Shown here: one piece after another, positions 23,884-31,792 of the stretch
Numbering within the stretch: position 1 is the stretch's first letter
Layout: the number at the start of each line of letters is the position of its first letter
Assembly: GCF_000716675.1 (NCBI RefSeq)
Contig: NZ_JNXT01000042.1
Span: 1 to 64,000, forward strand
Direction: 5' to 3'
From: Streptomyces alboflavus
Lineage (GTDB): Bacteria; Actinomycetota; Actinomycetes; Streptomycetales; Streptomycetaceae
DNA: 64,000 bases
Position numbers and translations under genes: made by a program
The notes under the pieces: model-generated
Database searches by the model: none
Told to the model about the DNA's origin: nothing
The model's input: only the letters and a program-made list of their open reading frames with translations

Positions 23884-24770
23884 TCCCCCAAGATCGACCC
23901 GAAGTCCGACCCCGACCCCAGGAACATCCCGGACGCGATCAGGATCATCGTCGCCGGAAGCATGAACACCAGCGTCACCATCGTCGCCTTCGGGATCGTC
24001 TTCGCTGCTCGGCGGCGGGAGTTCTGGGCGTCGGTGCGGCGCATGTCGGTGGCGAGTTGGATGAGGGTTTCGGCGATGGGGGAGCCGAGTTCCTCGCCCT
24101 GTTGGAGGGCGGAGACGAACTGGGCCACCTGTTCGGAGGCGTTGCGTTTGCGGAGCTCGTCGAAGGCCTGGCGGCGGCTTACGCCCATGTCCATCTGGCG
24201 GAGGGTGATGCGGAGTTCGTCGGCCCAGGGGCCCTCGTACTTCTCCGCGACGCGGTCCAGTGCCTGGCGGAAGCCGAGGCCCGCGGAGACGACCACGGCG
24301 AGGACGTCGAGGAAGTCCGGGAGGGTGCGGTCGATGACCTCGCGGCGTTCGCGTACGGCCTGCCAGATCAGGGCGTCCGCCGCCACCGCGCCGAAGGCGA
24401 AGGTCATGGCGGCGAAGAGGGGCTGGGAGTTGGTGAGGAAGATCAGGCCGAGGACGGCGCCGAAGATTCCGTACACCGCCCGCCGCGCCGCGTAGCGGTC
24501 GATCGTCAGGCCGCCCGGGTTGCCCGCCATGTCGATGCGGCGGCGCTTCGCCGTCACTCGCTTCGGGCCCATGAGGCGCAGCACGAGTGGCGCGAAGCGC
24601 ATGCCCAGGCGGTCCACCGCCCCGCCCGCGACCGAGACGCGGGACGCGCCCACCTCCAGGGCCACGGCGAGGTCGGCCGGGAGTTTCGCCTCGGCGCGGT
24701 ACATGCGGATGCCCTGGGCGGCGCCGGCTACGGCCAGGCCCATGAGGGCGGCGAGGAGCAGGGCGGTCAT
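23880..24770 (-). CDS. tadC: Tad pilus inner-membrane protein TadC
   Basis: A 296-residue type II secretion F-family protein. It has an N-terminal helix, a basic cytosolic part, a helix pair near 115-145, the conserved core LPDFLDVLAVVVSAGLGFRQALDRVA ... EELGSPIAETL and a C-terminal helix (MVTLVFMLPATMILIASGMF). TadC with TadB forms the inner-membrane platform on which the ATPase TadA drives assembly. It follows tadB by 40 bases. Confidence 0.9.
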   Translation of the reverse strand: MTALLLAALMGLAVAGAAQGIRMYRAEAKLPADLAVALEVGASRVSVAGGAVDRLGMRFAPLVLRLMGPKRVTAKRRRIDMAGNPGGLTIDRYAARRAVYGIFGAVLGLIFLTNSQPLFAAMTFAFGAVAADALIWQAVRERREVIDRTLPDFLDVLAVVVSAGLGFRQALDRVAEKYEGPWADELRITLRQMDMGVSRRQAFDELRKRNASEQVAQFVSALQQGEELGSPIAETLIQLATDMRRTDAQNSRRRAAKTIPKATMVTLVFMLPATMILIASGMFLGSGSDFGSILGD

Positions 24771-24810
24771 CGGGGGCTCAGCTCCCCTCGTACGCGTACG
24801 GAGTTCACCC

Positions 24811-25758
24811 TCACACCTCGATCTTTCCGAGGCGCCTGATCACGAAGAAGCCGACGGCGTAGAGGCCGAGGGAGATCAGGATCAGGGTCTGGCCGAGGGG
24901 GGAGCCCGTCACGCGCTCCAGGGCGCCCTCGTTCGACGAGTTGATCAGCAACAGCGATCCCAGTCCCAGGAGCGGGACCGTGAAGGCCGTCGCGTGGACC
25001 TCCGAGAGCATCGTGCGGACCTCGCGCCGGGTCTCCTTGCGGTCCTCCAGGGTCTGGGTCAGGTTCCGCAAGGAGTTCACCACCGAACCGCCCGCCTTGT
25101 TGGAGAGGACCAAGGTCGTCACAAGCACTATCAGTTCGCGGGACGGGAGGCGTTGGGCCAGTTCCTCCAGGGTGTCGTCGATGGAGCGGCCGAGGGTGAG
25201 CTGGTGGGCCACGTGGGAGAGTTCCTCGCCCGCGGGGGCCTCCAGCTCCTCCGCCGCCATCGCCAGGGACGTGCGCAGCGCCAGGCCCGCCGCCGTGGCG
25301 TTGGCGAGGATGCGGGCCACGTCGGGGAGCTGGTTGATGAAGGCCTCGATGCGCTTCTGGCGTTGCCAGTTGAGGAAGATGACCGCGCTCCAGACGGCCA
25401 CGATCCCGGCGATGGGGCCGAAGAAGGGGGCCAGGGACGCGGCCGCGATCAGCCAGAGGGCGGCGACGACCGCCATGACGTACGTGAAGAACTCGCCGGG
25501 GGTGAGGTCCAGGCCCGTGGCGGAGAGGCGCAGGTGGAGTTCGCGGCCCAGGCGCGTGCGGCGCAGGCGGCGGTCCACGGCCGTGAAGCGGCGGACGCGG
25601 CCGCCGCCCTCCAGGGCCGGTCGGGAGCCCTCGCCGGTGAGGCGGTCCTCCAGGGCCGCGCGCTGGGCACGCCCGGACGCGTACGTCTGGAGCCCGGCGA
25701 CGGCGAGGGTGCCGGTGAGGAGGGTGGCGCCGAGGGCGAGGAGCGTGGGGTTGTTCAT
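24811..25758 (-). CDS. tadB: Tad pilus inner-membrane protein TadB
   Basis: A 315-residue F-family membrane protein. It has an N-terminal helix, then helices near 115-150, the core LPDVARILANATAAGLALRTSLAMAAEEL ... LTLGRSIDDTLEELAQRLPSREL and two C-terminal helices. Its ATG at 25758 overlaps the tadA stop (TGATG pattern), so tadA and tadB are translationally coupled. Confidence 0.9.
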   Translation of the reverse strand: MNNPTLLALGATLLTGTLAVAGLQTYASGRAQRAALEDRLTGEGSRPALEGGGRVRRFTAVDRRLRRTRLGRELHLRLSATGLDLTPGEFFTYVMAVVAALWLIAAASLAPFFGPIAGIVAVWSAVIFLNWQRQKRIEAFINQLPDVARILANATAAGLALRTSLAMAAEELEAPAGEELSHVAHQLTLGRSIDDTLEELAQRLPSRELIVLVTTLVLSNKAGGSVVNSLRNLTQTLEDRKETRREVRTMLSEVHATAFTVPLLGLGSLLLINSSNEGALERVTGSPLGQTLILISLGLYAVGFFVIRRLGKIEV

Positions 25759-27098
25759 CAGCCGATCGCTTCCCTCGTGTTCAGTACGTCTATGGCCCCC
25801 GCCACCCCGTACGCGGGCGGCACCGGCTCCCCCGCCACGTACAGCTTCTCCGCGACGGGCCGCGGCAGCGGCAGGTGCTCGAAATAGCCGTGGACGATGC
25901 GGTCGGGGCCGACCGGCTGCGGGACGAAGCGGGTCACGGGCGCGATGCGGAACTGCTGGCGGCCGTGGCTGACCAGGAGCACGATCTCGGCGACCTTGCG
26001 GGAGCCGTCGGCGTGCCGGGCGAGCTGGACGACGACGTCCACGGCCGAGTTGATCTGGTCGCGCAGGGCCTCGAAGGGGACCTGGACCTCCGACATGGAG
26101 CCGAGGGTCTGGAGGCGGGTCAGGGCGTCCTCGGCGGTGTTCGCGTGGACCGTCGCCAGGGAGCCGTCGTGGCCCGTGGACATCGCCTGGAGCATGTCGA
26201 GGGTCTCGCCGCCGCGGACCTCGCCGACGATGATGCGGTCGGGGCGCATGCGCAGGGAGTTGCGGACCAGGTCGCGGATTGTTATCTGGCCCTTGCCCTC
26301 GACGTTGGGGGGCCTGGATTCGAGGCGGATGACGTGGTCCTGCTGGAGCTGGAGTTCGGCCGAGTCCTCGATGGTGATGATGCGTTCGTGGGCGGGGAGC
26401 AGGCCGGAGAGGGCGTTGAGGAGCGTGGTCTTTCCGGAGCCTGTTCCGCCGCTCACGATGATGTTGAAGCGGGCCCGTACGAAGGCGGCGAGCAGCATCA
26501 GCATGTGTTCGTCGAGCGAGCCGAGGCCGATGAGTTCGGGGAGCGTGTACGCGCGCGGGAAGCGGCGGATGGTGAGGGTCGCGCCGGTCAGGGCCAGCGG
26601 CGGGATGATGACGTTGACGCGTTCGCCGGTGGGCAGGCGGGCGTCGACCATGGGGTTGGACTCGTCGACGCGGCGGTTCACGGTGGAGACGATGCGTTCG
26701 ATCGTCTGCATGAGCTGGTCCTCGGAGGCGAACCGGAGGGGGAGCTGTTCCACGCGGCCCGCGCGCTCCACGAAGATCGAGTCGGGGCCGTTGACCATGA
26801 TCTCCGTGATGGAGGCGTCGGCGAGGAGCGGTTCGAGCACGCCGAGGCCCAGCGCCTCGTCGACGACGCGGCGGACCAGGTGGGCGCGTTCGGAGGAGGA
26901 GAGGACCGGGCCCTCGCGGCTGATGATGTGGTTGAGGACGCGTTCGAGGCGGGCTCGGCGGTCGGCCGCGGAGAGGGACGACATCTCGGCGAGGTCGATC
27001 TCTTCGAGGAGCTTCGCGCGGTACGTCGCCACGAGGCCCTCGTCGCGGTCGGGCGTGACCGCGTCGGCGGGTGAGGCGATACGGGCTCTCAGGCTCAT
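25758..27098 (-). CDS. tadA: Tad pilus assembly ATPase TadA/CpaF
   Basis: A 446-residue secretion ATPase from ATG 27098. The order is typical: N-terminal helical domain, ITEIMVNGPDSIFVERAGRVE, Walker A GGTGSGKTT, the Asp box ITIEDSAELQL, Walker B region MRPDRIIVGEVRGGE with HDGSLATVHANT, and a C-terminal domain. It powers export and polymerisation of the pilin. A longer open frame upstream is a shadow of the tadE genes. Confidence 0.95.
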   Translation of the reverse strand: MSLRARIASPADAVTPDRDEGLVATYRAKLLEEIDLAEMSSLSAADRRARLERVLNHIISREGPVLSSSERAHLVRRVVDEALGLGVLEPLLADASITEIMVNGPDSIFVERAGRVEQLPLRFASEDQLMQTIERIVSTVNRRVDESNPMVDARLPTGERVNVIIPPLALTGATLTIRRFPRAYTLPELIGLGSLDEHMLMLLAAFVRARFNIIVSGGTGSGKTTLLNALSGLLPAHERIITIEDSAELQLQQDHVIRLESRPPNVEGKGQITIRDLVRNSLRMRPDRIIVGEVRGGETLDMLQAMSTGHDGSLATVHANTAEDALTRLQTLGSMSEVQVPFEALRDQINSAVDVVVQLARHADGSRKVAEIVLLVSHGRQQFRIAPVTRFVPQPVGPDRIVHGYFEHLPLPRPVAEKLYVAGEPVPPAYGVAGAIDVLNTREAIG

Positions 27099-27103
27099 CG
27101 GGG

Positions 27104-27592
27104 TCAGCCTCCGGCCTCGGGGTCGTCGTTGGGCATCGTCGCGGACTTGGTGACGGTCCAGTCGGTGTCGACGAAGGGGAGGAGGGTGGGGACCTGGACG
27201 ACGACGGTCGCCTTCGACGTGTCGCCGCCGTCGCTGACGCTCACATCGGCGGAGAGTCCGTCGTGCATGGCCGCGTGCCCGGCCGCCTCTCCGCCGCCCT
27301 CCCCCTGCGAGGCCACCCGGGCGGCGGCCCGCGCGCCGGAACCCGCCTGGTTCGCGGCGTAGCCGACGAGGCCGAGCTGGATCGCGGCCATGCCGATGAT
27401 GAGGAGGAGGGGGAGGAAGCCGGCGAATTCGAGCATGGAGACGCCCGCGTCGTCGTAGCGGCGGGGGCGGTTCCGGCGCCGGGGGCGGGGTGACGTCGGC
27501 CTCCGGGCGCCCCACGACCACGGCGCGACCCGCACAGCCCCCGCCCGGCGCGCGTCCGGCGCGCCCGACGACCACCGCACCCGAAGCCTCAC
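27104..27592 (-). CDS. TadE-like pseudopilin
   Basis: A 162-residue protein whose GTG start overlaps the upstream stop (GTGA). After a long basic leader (RPRRRNRPRRYDDAG) comes the TadE helix VSMLEFAGFLPLLLIIGMAAIQLGL and a short extracellular domain (VGYAANQAGSGARAAARVASQG). TadE proteins are processed by the prepilin peptidase and support Flp pilus assembly. It sits directly before tadA with a five-base gap. Confidence 0.82.
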   Translation of the reverse strand: MRLRVRWSSGAPDARRAGAVRVAPWSWGARRPTSPRPRRRNRPRRYDDAGVSMLEFAGFLPLLLIIGMAAIQLGLVGYAANQAGSGARAAARVASQGEGGGEAAGHAAMHDGLSADVSVSDGGDTSKATVVVQVPTLLPFVDTDWTVTKSATMPNDDPEAGG

Positions 27593-29244
27593 GGCGCGTC
27601 CTCCCCCTCACGAGCCGCCCCCGCCTCCGCGTTCACGCTCCACCCGGCGTCGACCCCCGGGAAGAACAGCGGGACCTCCACGTCCACACTGGCCTTCCAC
27701 ACGTCGCCCTCCTGCGCGCAGGAGATGTCGGCGTCCTGCCACGCCCCGGGCAGGTGCTCCTTGCCCGCGGCCGCGCAGGCCCCCTGATGGTCCCCGTGCA
27801 CGGCAGCCGCCGCCGTCGCCGCCCGGGCCGCCTCATCCGCCGCGTTCCCGGCCAGCGAGTACGTGTATCCGTACAGCGCGCACTGCCACAGCAGCCCGAT
27901 CACGGTGAGCAGCAGCGGGAACATCCCGGCGAACTCGAGTGTGACCGCGCCCCGGTCGCCCCGCTCGGCCCGGTCGGACTTGTCCCCCCGTTCGGACTTC
28001 CCGAGCCGCCGCGTCCCCCGGCCGCCCTTCCGCCCGTGCCCCGTGGACTCCGGCTCCACCAGCCCCAGTTCCCCCGCGAGCCCCCACAGCGCCTGCTTGA
28101 CCGTGGACTTGCTGTCGAGGTCCTGGAGGCGGCCCGCGTCGACGGGGGCCTGGAGTTCCTTGGGGGCGTCGGGCACGGTGGCGCGGGCGGCGCGGGTGCC
28201 GGTGACGCGGGAGACGAGGGACGACTGGATCTCGGAGCCGCGCGCGGCCCGGTTGAGGACCGTCACCGTCTCCTCGGCCTTGCGGATCTGGAGCCGGTCC
28301 CAGAGCCGCACCATGCGCTTCGCGGCGCGCACGGCCACGACGTCCGGGGTGACCAGGAGCACGGCCTGGTCGGCCATCTCGACGGCGGTGGCGGTGGCCG
28401 AGGTGACGTACGTACCGCAGTCGACGACCACGACGTCGTACCGCCCGCGCAGCGCGTTGACCGTCTGCCGGGCGACCCGGTCGGTGATCTCCTCGCCGCG
28501 CTCGCCCTCGGCCGGGGCGAGCAGCAGGCCGACCCCGGACTCGTGGGCGTACACCGCGTCCTGGACCACGCGCGGCGAGATGTCGCTGATGGCGGCGAGG
28601 TCGGCGACGGAGCGGCGGAACTGCACGTCGAGGTAGGAGGCGACGTCGCCGGACTGGAGGTCGAGGTCGAGCAGGGCGGTGCTGCGGCCCGAGGCCTGGG
28701 CGGCGAGGGCGAGCTGGACGGCGGCGAGGGTGGTGCCGACGCCGCCCTTCGCACCGGTGACGGCCACGACCTGGCCGCCGCCGGGTACGGCCGCGCCGGG
28801 CCCGCCGCCGTACAGCTCGACGGCGCTCGACCCCAGGTGCCGCCGCATCCCGCTGGACCAGGCCGAGGCGGCCTGCACCCGTTCGGCGAGGGCGTCGTAG
28901 GCGAGCGGGAACGTGACGATGCCGCGGGCGCCGCTGTCCATCGCGGCGGTGAGCAGCGCCGGGCTGGTGTCGGCCGTGACGAGGACGACGCCGACCGCGG
29001 GGAAGCGCAGGACCAGGTCGCGGATCAGGTCGAGCGCGGGCACGGGCGCGATGCGTTCGTGGACGAGGACGACCTCGGGCAGCTCGTCGAGGGAGACCGC
29101 GGCGAGCCGGGCCAGGGTGTCGAGGAGCGCCGTGGAGTCGGCGACGGGCGGGGCGGGTTCGGCGTCGGGGAGCTGGGCCGCGAGGCCGGTGAGGGCGCGG
29201 GCGGCGTCCACGTCGCCGACGGCGGGCAGGATGCGGGTGATCAC
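27589..29244 (-). CDS. CpaE/TadZ-like ATPase fused to a TadE-like pseudopilin
   Basis: A 551-residue fusion. Residues 1-125 are receiver-like (LDELPEVVLVHERIAP, VGVVLVTADTSPALLTAAMDSGARGIVTFP). Residues 150-400 are a MinD/CpaE ATPase with deviant Walker A VTGAKGGVGTT and DVVVVDCGT. A basic/Gly linker follows, then from about residue 440 a full TadE unit (DRGAVTLEFAGMFPLLLTVIGLLW, YSLAGNAADEAARAATAAAAV). In other bacteria CpaE/TadZ and TadE are separate proteins, the first cytosolic and the second exported. The frame is continuous with no internal stop. GTG 29244 follows GGGAGG. Confidence 0.85.
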   Translation of the reverse strand: MITRILPAVGDVDAARALTGLAAQLPDAEPAPPVADSTALLDTLARLAAVSLDELPEVVLVHERIAPVPALDLIRDLVLRFPAVGVVLVTADTSPALLTAAMDSGARGIVTFPLAYDALAERVQAASAWSSGMRRHLGSSAVELYGGGPGAAVPGGGQVVAVTGAKGGVGTTLAAVQLALAAQASGRSTALLDLDLQSGDVASYLDVQFRRSVADLAAISDISPRVVQDAVYAHESGVGLLLAPAEGERGEEITDRVARQTVNALRGRYDVVVVDCGTYVTSATATAVEMADQAVLLVTPDVVAVRAAKRMVRLWDRLQIRKAEETVTVLNRAARGSEIQSSLVSRVTGTRAARATVPDAPKELQAPVDAGRLQDLDSKSTVKQALWGLAGELGLVEPESTGHGRKGGRGTRRLGKSERGDKSDRAERGDRGAVTLEFAGMFPLLLTVIGLLWQCALYGYTYSLAGNAADEAARAATAAAAVHGDHQGACAAAGKEHLPGAWQDADISCAQEGDVWKASVDVEVPLFFPGVDAGWSVNAEAGAAREGEDAP

Positions 29245-29310
29245 GCGCGGCCTCCCCGGGGCCGGACCCAGCGGATGCGCTGAGAGGGAACGTACATAGG
29301 TCTGCTCCCC

Positions 29311-30021
29311 TTACTTGTCCTCGTCCAGGGTGTACGTACGGTCCCCGCGCGGCACGTCGGCCTCGCCCCCCTGCCCGACCAGGGCGAGCCGCACATGGGA
29401 GGCGAACGACTCGGCGTACGCGACGCGTTGGGCGTCCCGTGTGTCGAGGGCGAACGTGATCGGCACGGCTTCGTCGTCGCGGCGGCGGTCGCGGTCGTCG
29501 CGATCGCCGTCGAGGGCGGTCAGCTTCCCGACGTCGATGACCCTGGCGCCCTCCACGATGACCTTCGACTGGTCCTTGCCGCGCTCGCTCTCGGCCTTGA
29601 AGGTGGCGTAGATGTTGACGGTGGAGCCGGGCGTGATCTTCCCCGCCACGCCCGTCGCCGCGTCGATCATGATCGCGATCTCCTGCTGCCCCGGCTCCAG
29701 TTGGGGCCGCTTCACGATCATGTCGGTCTGAAGCAGCGAGCCCTTCTGGAGCTGCGTGACGGCGATCTTCCCGCGGATCTCCCGCAGATTGGTCACGGCG
29801 TTGTCGGACAGCCACCGCTCGGGCATCTCGACCTTCTTGAACTGGTCCGACTCCAGCTCCTTGTACGGCGCGATGTCCCGCTTCAGCTCGTACGCCTCGA
29901 CCTCGGGCCCGACCTTGGAGTTCACGTCGCGGATCACCGAGAGCACCCCGGCGAACGCGCCGAGCGCGCACAGGACCGACAGGACCAGCAGAATGACGCC
30001 TCGGCGCTGGCGTGAGTTCAT
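29311..30021 (-). CDS. cpaB: Flp pilus assembly protein CpaB (RcpC/SAF domain)
   Basis: A 236-residue protein with one N-terminal helix (GVILLVLSVLCALGAFAGVLSVI), a SAF-type domain (YELKRDIAPYKELESDQFKKVEMP) and an RcpC part (AIMIDAATGVAGKITPGSTVNIYATF). CpaB acts outside the membrane at the pilus base. It is 66 bases upstream of the CpaE-TadE fusion gene and is the first clear tad gene of the run. Confidence 0.9.
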   Translation of the reverse strand: MNSRQRRGVILLVLSVLCALGAFAGVLSVIRDVNSKVGPEVEAYELKRDIAPYKELESDQFKKVEMPERWLSDNAVTNLREIRGKIAVTQLQKGSLLQTDMIVKRPQLEPGQQEIAIMIDAATGVAGKITPGSTVNIYATFKAESERGKDQSKVIVEGARVIDVGKLTALDGDRDDRDRRRDDEAVPITFALDTRDAQRVAYAESFASHVRLALVGQGGEADVPRGDRTYTLDEDK

Positions 30022-30131
30022 GGGCCGGACTACCTACCTCGTTCGATCGTGCAGCGAGTGCATGTGGCTACGGACAGTGAGCGGGGTGGTGCGTGGGTGT
30101 CGTACGCGTGGGTACGCGAGCGGGTGCGGCG

Positions 30132-31115
30132 TTAGGTCCCGCCGCGGGGCAGGGCGTGCACCGACGGCTCGGGCGTGGCCGCCGGCATCGGCGCGGCGCA
30201 GAAGGCACAGCGGTCACCGATGAGTTCGAGACCGCACCAGTGGCAGTCCTCCCTCCGCACGGACGACACCAGTTGGTAGAGCACGGAGATGTCCGGGATG
30301 GCCGCGGCGAACTCGACGAGCTTGCCGGTGGCCCACCAGCGGGGCGAGTCCCCGGGCAGCTCCACGTCGGCGCAGCCCTGGACGTTCCAGGCGGGCGCGA
30401 GCGTGTCCACGACCCAGTCGGGGGCGAGCTGTCCGGCCGCATACAGCAGCTTCGTGCTGAACCCGGGCCCGGCCGGGAGCCCGTCGCCGCCCACCTTGAC
30501 CAGCTCGGGCCGCGGCGCGGCGAGTACCGCGAACTGGGCGCCGGGAACCCATGACTTGGTGTGCGACCGCAGCGTCACCGGCACCCGGTCGAGCCTGGCG
30601 ACGGAGCCGAGGAGCGCGCCCGCGTAGATGTAGTGGCTGAGCAGCCGGGCGGCGCAGGCGAGCACACCGGGGCTGAAGTCGCATATCGACAACTGCCGCA
30701 GCTGGAGTGCGAGGACGGAGAGCCCGAGCGGCGGCAGGTCACTCCTCACCAGCGCGATGCGGTCGCTCTCGAGGACGGACCGGATGGCGTGCAGCCGGTG
30801 CAGGACGGCGGGCGGCGCGGAGGACGGGCAGAGCACGATCACATAGCCGTGGTGCTCGATGAGGGTGTGCATCTCGGTGAGCGCCTGGTCCAGGGACTGC
30901 GCGTGGGACGCCTGCGCCTTCCCGGAAGCCTTCCCGGAAGCCTTCCCGGAACCTCTCGTGGAGGCCTTCGTGGCCGCCGACTTGGCGGCGTACCCCTTGC
31001 CCGTGTGCGCACGCGCGGCCTGCACGGCGCTCTGCAGGACTGCGGCGGTCGGGGTGTGCCGGTCGGGCGAGGGCAGCACCAGCTCGGGGCTGGTGACGGC
31101 TATCGCGGTCGGCAT
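30132..31115 (-). CDS. Conserved protein with C-terminal zinc ribbon, next to the tad locus
   Basis: About 327 residues. The N-terminal 75 residues are Ala/Lys/Ser-rich and contain a tandem Gly-Lys-Ala-Ser repeat. A soluble middle domain follows (LTEMHTLIEHHGYVIVLCPSSAPP, LSVLALQLRQLSICDFSPG). The C-terminal CHWCGLELIGDRCAFC is a four-cysteine zinc ribbon. ATG 31115 has GGGGGTG upstream; an in-frame GTG precedes it. Function unknown; its position before cpaB suggests a regulator or accessory factor of the pilus, but this is only context. Confidence 0.65.
   Translation of the reverse strand: MPTAIAVTSPELVLPSPDRHTPTAAVLQSAVQAARAHTGKGYAAKSAATKASTRGSGKASGKASGKAQASHAQSLDQALTEMHTLIEHHGYVIVLCPSSAPPAVLHRLHAIRSVLESDRIALVRSDLPPLGLSVLALQLRQLSICDFSPGVLACAARLLSHYIYAGALLGSVARLDRVPVTLRSHTKSWVPGAQFAVLAAPRPELVKVGGDGLPAGPGFSTKLLYAAGQLAPDWVVDTLAPAWNVQGCADVELPGDSPRWWATGKLVEFAAAIPDISVLYQLVSSVRREDCHWCGLELIGDRCAFCAAPMPAATPEPSVHALPRGGT
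30916..30951 (-). repeat. Three perfect 12-bp tandem units within the preceding protein-coding gene
   Basis: Unit GCCTTCCCGGAA (plus strand) repeats three times, encoding repeated Gly-Lys-Ala-Ser on the minus strand. Copy number is likely to vary between strains. Confidence 0.8.
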
Positions 31116-31307
31116 GCGCACACCCCCGGCTCCGAGTCCTCACGCCCACCTTGTCGTCCTGGGCCTGTCGTCCTGCCGTACTGGACCTACTGCCTGAGCA
31201 CCATATCCAGGCAGGGGCCACCTCAACACCCAACTTCCCACTGTTCACCTACAGGTTGTCGGGCTCGTTGCCGCAGCATGGCAACGACTACGTCGAAGTG
31301 TGAGTAA

Positions 31308-31332
31308 GTCCCGCCCCCTTCGGGGGCGGGAC
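31308..31332 (-). terminator. Perfect 11-bp hairpin after the RHS/immunity operon
   Basis: GTCCCGCCCCC-TTC-GGGGGCGGGAC: eleven GC-rich pairs around a three-base loop. It lies 35 bases beyond the stop of the immunity gene at 31367 on the minus strand. No T-tract follows, as is common for Streptomyces terminators. Confidence 0.75.
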
Positions 31333-31366
31333 CACGATGCCGCTTCCAGGCCCGCAGAGGTCCTTC

Positions 31367-31771
31367 CTATCGAGCGACGTCCCTCCAGTCCCAATCGGGT
31401 TCATGCTCGAATCGCTCCAGAACCCGCCCGTACTCGAGAATCTCGCCGAAATTCGTATCGATGAGGCCCACCAGGCCAGGAAGGATCTCTCTCAAGAGGC
31501 CTCGCACGCAGGGAACGTCACGATACTCAAGGAGCACTGCGCTGAACTCTCCCAGCTTGTCGCCGATTTCGGCTAGCTCCTGTTCATCGAATTCCGCAAG
31601 AACGTCTCCCGACAGGTCGACACCAAACGTGCACGTATTCCATTCCAATCGGTCGAGAACATCCCCGCCGACGTAATCACCGACGCTTCGCAGCCGAGCC
31701 TCAAGCTCCCGGTGATGGTCTCCCAAGGGACTCATGAGCACGATGGTGGGCCGCACGAAAAGCTCCTTCAT
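31367..31771 (-). CDS. Putative immunity protein for the RHS toxin
   Basis: A 134-residue acidic protein from ATG 31771, 21 bases after the RHS stop, which is the usual place for the cognate immunity gene. It contains VLMSPLGDHHRELEARLRSVGDYVGGDVLDRLEWNTC and DEQELAEIGDKLGEFSAVLLEYR; no named family is recognised. Composition is lower in GC than the RHS core. No signal peptide, so it should act inside the cell. Confidence 0.68.
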   Translation of the reverse strand: MKELFVRPTIVLMSPLGDHHRELEARLRSVGDYVGGDVLDRLEWNTCTFGVDLSGDVLAEFDEQELAEIGDKLGEFSAVLLEYRDVPCVRGLLREILPGLVGLIDTNFGEILEYGRVLERFEHEPDWDWRDVAR

Positions 31772-31792
31772 AGTTGCTAAACTTGCTATCGA

